Below, piece after piece: positions 56,641 to 60,077 of a stretch of DNA of 60,077 bases. The DNA is from Komagataeibacter xylinus NBRC 15237 (lineage in GTDB: Bacteria > Pseudomonadota > Alphaproteobacteria > Acetobacterales > Acetobacteraceae): assembly GCF_001571345.1 (NCBI RefSeq), contig NZ_BCTP01000019.1:1-60077 (forward strand), given 5' to 3'. Numbering within the stretch: the stretch's first letter is position 1; each line of letters begins with the position of its first letter. The notes beneath the pieces were generated by a model, which worked only from the letters and a program-made list of their open reading frames with translations, was not told the origin of the DNA and ran no database searches. The position numbers and the translations under genes are program-made.

Positions 56641-57171
56641 TTATTCGTCGTAAGAGACGAGCGTCTTGACCGGCACGTCCAGCCGGTCGCGGCCACCAAG
56701 GCCGGTCAGTTCGATCAGGGTGGCAGCCCCCACCACGTTGGCGCCCACCTTGTGCAGCAGGGCAACCGAGGCAACCAGCGTGCCGCCGGTTGCCAGCAGG
56801 TCATCCATCACCACCACGCGCTGGCCGGGCAGGATCGCATCGGCCTGGATATGCAGCGAATCGGAGCCGTATTCCAGATCATAGCTGTAGGACACCGTAT
56901 CACCCGGCAGTTTGCCGGGCTTGCGCAGCATGACAAGCCCGCAGCCCAGGCGGCTGGCCAAGGGCGCTGCCGTGAGGAACCCGCGCGATTCGATGGCGGC
57001 CAGCACATCGGGCGCCCACGGTGCCACGGCTGCAGCAAGGCGGCCCATGGCGATCTGCCAGGCATCGGCGTTCCGCATCAGCGTCGAGATATCGTAGAAC
57101 AGGATGCCGGGCTTGGGAAAATCCGGGATATGGCGAATATACTGTTTCAGGTCGATCTGGGCGGTCGTCAT
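56641..57171 (-). CDS. apt: Adenine phosphoribosyltransferase
   Basis: Salvages adenine to AMP with PRPP. The 176-residue protein begins with [18 protein letters not shown], has [20 protein letters not shown], and the PRPP-binding loop [19 protein letters not shown]. Length and motifs are those of bacterial Apt. It lies downstream of a multidrug MFS gene with a 183-base gap and is probably monocistronic. Confidence 0.95.
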   Translation of the reverse strand: MTTAQIDLKQYIRHIPDFPKPGILFYDISTLMRNADAWQIAMGRLAAAVAPWAPDVLAAIESRGFLTAAPLASRLGCGLVMLRKPGKLPGDTVSYSYDLEYGSDSLHIQADAILPGQRVVVMDDLLATGGTLVASVALLHKVGANVVGAATLIELTGLGGRDRLDVPVKTLVSYDE

Positions 57172-57354
57172 GATCGGTGCACGGTCCCCGTTGCATGGTC
57201 ATACAAATCCGGGACATACGCGCCCCGTTCACGAAACTGTCGCCCACTGGACGGCTCCCCGCTGTAGCCGCCACGCGCCAGCCCGACAACCCCATCCGCA
57301 CCCCTTGCACATGCTTTGGCATCCATCACGCGCCGGGGCGGGGGGAAGAAGATT

Positions 57355-58653
57355 TTATTCCTCAGCCGCCCCGGCAGGCAGCGAAGTCGGCACGCGGGCG
57401 GGGCGCAGCAGCACCATCACCATCATGATCGCGGCCCCCATCAGCATCACACCCGCCATGGGCAGCGGCGAGTTGGCGGGCAGCATGCCCACGAACGCAC
57501 CGGCCACGGCGCCGAGCACATATTGCAGCGTACCGACAAAAGCCGAGGCGCTGCCCGCAAAACGCGGGTGGTCGGCCAGCGCGCCCACCGTGGCATTGGG
57601 GCCGATGATGCCGGTCGTGCCCAGCGAGACCATCATGGCCAGGATCAGGCAGCCCAGCATCCATAGCGGCGGATGGCCGCCATGCTGCATGGCAAACGCA
57701 ATGACAATGGCCATGACCGTCATGGAAATGGTGCCTGCCACCGCAACCCCCACCGACACGCCGAGGATACGGGCGGCATCAATACGCCCCACCAGCACGC
57801 CATTGAGCTGCGACGCCCCGATCATGCACACCGCGAACACGCCAAACATCATGCCGAAATGCGCCGGCGTGAGCCCGAACTGGTGAATGAACACCGAAGG
57901 CGCGGCCGACAGGTAGGTAAAGGACATGAAGCACGCAAAGCCCGCAATCATGGCATGGGTAATGAACCCCCGGTCCCGCGCCAGCATGACATAGCGGCTG
58001 AACAGGGTCACGGGCGAGAACTCGCTGCGGTTGGCGGGCTGCAGGGTCTCGGGCAGGACGCGCCAGATCAGCCCGATGCAGATCACGCCATAGACCGCCG
58101 CCGCCCAGAAGATCGACCGCCACGACGCGATCGACAGCACCAGCCCGCCCAGCGTGGGGGCCAGGATGGGCACGACCCCCATCACCAGCACCAGCCGCGA
58201 CATCAGCCGCGCGGATTCATTGCCATGCGACATGTCGCGCACGCAGGCACTCGGAATGATCAGGCTGGCCGAAGCCCCGAGCGATGCCACGAAGCGGAAG
58301 AGCGAAAAGGTAGGAATGTCGCGCGCCATGGCGCAGCCGACCGAGGCCAGCGTATAGACCAGCGTGCCCAGCAGCATGGGCCTGCGGCGGCCGAATCGGT
58401 CCGATAGCGGCCCCATGGTGATCTGGCCGATGGCCAGCCCCACGAACCACACCGCCAGCGTCATCTGCGCCGAGCCCGCGCGGCCATGCAGCGCGGTTTC
58501 AAGCTCGGGGAAGGCGGGCAGGTAGATATCGGTCGAGACCGGACCGACCGCGGTCAGGAACCCCAGCAGGATCGCGATCCAGCCCATGGGGCGGCCGGTC
58601 GTTTCAGGCACGGGGGTTTCTGCTGGACGGCCCGCCGTTGCGGATGAGCCCAT
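57355..58653 (-). CDS. Bcr/CflA-type MFS drug-resistance transporter
   Basis: A 432-residue inner-membrane exporter with 12 predicted membrane helices. The Bcr/CflA signature is visible: VGPVSTDIYLPAFPELETAL near helix 1, motif A GPLSDRFGRRRPMLLGTLVY, and ASLGASASLIIPSACVRDM with an SSxxxP-like exit. ATG 58653 is chosen because GGAG lies 6 bases upstream; a TTG at 58665 is the alternative. The substrates cannot be told; related proteins export bicyclomycin, chloramphenicol or sulfonamides. Confidence 0.9.
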   Translation of the reverse strand: MGSSATAGRPAETPVPETTGRPMGWIAILLGFLTAVGPVSTDIYLPAFPELETALHGRAGSAQMTLAVWFVGLAIGQITMGPLSDRFGRRRPMLLGTLVYTLASVGCAMARDIPTFSLFRFVASLGASASLIIPSACVRDMSHGNESARLMSRLVLVMGVVPILAPTLGGLVLSIASWRSIFWAAAVYGVICIGLIWRVLPETLQPANRSEFSPVTLFSRYVMLARDRGFITHAMIAGFACFMSFTYLSAAPSVFIHQFGLTPAHFGMMFGVFAVCMIGASQLNGVLVGRIDAARILGVSVGVAVAGTISMTVMAIVIAFAMQHGGHPPLWMLGCLILAMMVSLGTTGIIGPNATVGALADHPRFAGSASAFVGTLQYVLGAVAGAFVGMLPANSPLPMAGVMLMGAAIMMVMVLLRPARVPTSLPAGAAEE

Positions 58654-58739
58654 GAGGCGCTCCAATATTAAAAGACTGTGGGGACTAGTAGACCAGCGTG
58701 GTCCATTTTTTCACCCTCTAATTACAACATTACTGCAAT

Positions 58740-59432
58740 TCATTCCTGCCATGGCCGCAGGCCGCGCATGCGCCGCATGAGCCACACCCCCACCAGCGCG
58801 GAGAGGCCAAACAGCCCGATGGCGACCCCGATGCGCGCCCCGCCCCCAAGTCGCATGCCCGTGCCCACCAGCACGAACACCACGGTCTGTGGCAGGCTGC
58901 CCAGCAGGGTGGCCAGCACGAACGGCACGACCCTGACCCCCAGCATGCCCGCGGCCAGGTTGAGCAGCAGCGCCGAGCCCACCGGCATGAGCCGCAGCGC
59001 CAGCACCGAGGCGAAGGGGGCCGCGCGTACGCAACCTTCCACCCGCGCCAAGGTTGCACCGAGGCGGGCGGGCATGCGCACGCGCCCCGCCCACCGGCCC
59101 CAGCCATAGCCCCACAGGCACCCGGTTACGGTAGCCAGCGTGGCCAGCGCGCATCCGGCCCCGATTCCGTAGGCGGCACCCGCGGCGAAGCACACGGCCT
59201 GCCGGGGCAGGCCCAGTCCGCAGAACACGCTGCCCACCAGCACGAACATGGCCACGCCGCCTGCGCCCGCATGCTGGCCGTGCCCCGCACCCAGCATTTC
59301 GCGCACGCCGGGCAGGCGGCCGAGCGCCACCGTCAGCGCGACAAACGCCGCCAGCAGAAGCAGCGGCCGGACCAGCACGCGCAGGCTGCCCTGTGCCACG
59401 GGCGCGGGCAGTGCGGCGTGCGGTGCTGTCAT
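58740..59432 (-). CDS. TVP38/TMEM64 (VTT-domain) membrane protein
   Basis: A 230-residue inner-membrane protein of the TVP38/DedA-like superfamily, proposed lipid scramblase/transport proteins. The VTT domain is visible: FVLVGSVFCGLGLPRQAVCF, AAGAAYGIGAGCALATLATV, LRLMPVGSALLLNLAAGML and VPFVLATLLGSLPQTVVFV. It follows the divergent heme A synthase start and is 86 bases upstream of the MFS gene, in the same direction. No lipid-biosynthesis gene is next to it. Confidence 0.87.
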   Translation of the reverse strand: MTAPHAALPAPVAQGSLRVLVRPLLLLAAFVALTVALGRLPGVREMLGAGHGQHAGAGGVAMFVLVGSVFCGLGLPRQAVCFAAGAAYGIGAGCALATLATVTGCLWGYGWGRWAGRVRMPARLGATLARVEGCVRAAPFASVLALRLMPVGSALLLNLAAGMLGVRVVPFVLATLLGSLPQTVVFVLVGTGMRLGGGARIGVAIGLFGLSALVGVWLMRRMRGLRPWQE

Positions 59433-59515
59433 GCGTGCGTCCCGGTTATGGAATAATGATCCTTCGCGCTTAGCATCGCCTTGCGGCTGACTGCAAGGGC
59501 GGTCTAAATCCGGTT
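59433..59515. promoter_or_regulatory. Divergent promoter region TVP38 gene / ctaA
   Basis: An 83-base spacer that must hold the promoters of both divergent genes. An AT-rich patch TTATGGAATAATGATC lies at 59447-59462; no clear pair of promoter boxes could be assigned. Confidence 0.4.
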
Positions 59516-60077
59516 ATGTCCGCATATCCTTCCACTGGCTCCCTGATGGGCCGCACGCCCCCTTCCGCGCAGGATCTGCGCAACAGGCAGCGTATCTCCA
59601 CCTGGCTGTTCGCCATCTGCTTCATGCTCGTGGGCATGATCGCCCTTGGCGGCTACACGCGCCTGACCGGCTCGGGCCTGTCCATCATGGACTGGCGGCC
59701 AATCACCGGCATGATCCCGCCGCTAAGCCATGCGGAATGGGAGCGGCAGTTCGAGCTGTACAAGACCATACCGCAATACAAGATCCTGCATGATGGCTTC
59801 GGGCTTGCGGGCTTCCAGCAGATCTTCTGGGCGGAATGGACGCACCGCTTCTGGGGGCGGCTGATGGGCTTCGTGCTGCTGGTGCCGCTGGTGTGGTTCT
59901 CCATCACCGGGGCGCTGAGCCGGGGGCTGGCGCTGCGGCTGGTGCTGTTTTTCGTGCTGGGCGGGCTGCAGGGCGCCATCGGGTGGTTCATGGTGGCATC
60001 GGGCTTCAACCCGGACAGCACGGCCGTGGCCCCGGTGCGGCTGGTGCTGCACCTGTGCTGCGCTTTTGCGCTCTACC
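59516..60077 (+). CDS. ctaA: Heme A synthase CtaA/Cox15 (5' part, cut by window)
   Basis: Converts heme O to heme A for the aa3-type oxidase. Reading from ATG 59516 gives an open frame through the window end: [20 protein letters not shown], the first helix, then the Cox15 signature [39 protein letters not shown], the heme-ligand region [16 protein letters not shown] and [15 protein letters not shown]. This matches type 2 (alphaproteobacterial/mitochondrial) CtaA. About 187 codons are visible out of roughly 340-360. Presence suggests a heme-A terminal oxidase, or a retained relic of one, in the organism. Confidence 0.92.
   Translation, partial: MSAYPSTGSLMGRTPPSAQDLRNRQRISTWLFAICFMLVGMIALGGYTRLTGSGLSIMDWRPITGMIPPLSHAEWERQFELYKTIPQYKILHDGFGLAGFQQIFWAEWTHRFWGRLMGFVLLVPLVWFSITGALSRGLALRLVLFFVLGGLQGAIGWFMVASGFNPDSTAVAPVRLVLHLCCAFALY

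Overview
The window is high-GC alphaproteobacterial DNA and reads as acetic acid bacterium (Acetobacteraceae) chromosome, most like Komagataeibacter/Gluconacetobacter. This rests on protein character (alphaproteobacterial Fur, MucR, PRC-style gene orders, AccB/AccC next to AroQ) and on an intact sdhCDAB plus aconitase, which argues against Gluconobacter. The genus is inference; no rRNA gene is present. Almost all of the window is core chromosome. No rRNA, tRNA, CRISPR array, transposase or phage gene was found.

Layout. 0.2-3.8 kb: succinate dehydrogenase operon sdhCDAB with a strong terminator. 3.9-8.7 kb: a tyrosine-phosphatase-like protein, an XRE regulator, then mucR, fur, olsB and lnt on the minus strand. 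8.8-11.3 kb: a TusA-like protein, then nfu, rutE-like, tsaB, rimI (minus). 11.5-16.5 kb: an EnvZ/OmpR-type two-component pair, a secreted TPR protein, exbB and a short TonB-like protein, with no exbD. 16.7-22.7 kb: hrcA, aldo/keto reductase, PBP1A and prfB (minus); prfB keeps the programmed +1 frameshift. 22.8-24.2 kb: rph-rdgB (plus). 24.2-37.5 kb: the minus-strand rimP-nusA-ylxR-infB-rbfA ... truB-rpsO-pnp expression cluster, interrupted between rbfA and truB by an orphan MCE-domain gene and an AT-rich orphan gene, and followed by a nitronate-monooxygenase-like flavoprotein.

37.6-40.5 kb: a three-gene plus-strand cluster of a membrane-anchored protein, a membrane-tethered ClpA/ClpB-type AAA+ ATPase and a second single-pass membrane protein of unknown function. 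It is the best candidate here for an undescribed system. 40.6-43.6 kb: aconitase whose stop codon is lost and whose frame runs into the 3' end of a truncated LysR gene. 43.8-45.6 kb: ccmAB and a degenerate CopC-like protein. 45.7-51.2 kb: ornithine decarboxylase, YihY/BrkB, RlpA, then aroQ-accB-accC. 51.4-60.1 kb: a large YfhO-like membrane protein, a FUSC transporter, apt, a Bcr/CflA-type MFS exporter, a TVP38/DedA-type protein and the 5' part of heme A synthase ctaA, cut by the window edge.

A dispersed hairpin element with a GCCGCC-T5/6-C-A5-GGCGGC core occurs four times, always just 3' of genes and usually between convergent genes. Very long antisense open frames over sdhA, mrcA, pnp, infB, nusA and acnA are GC-bias shadows and were left out.
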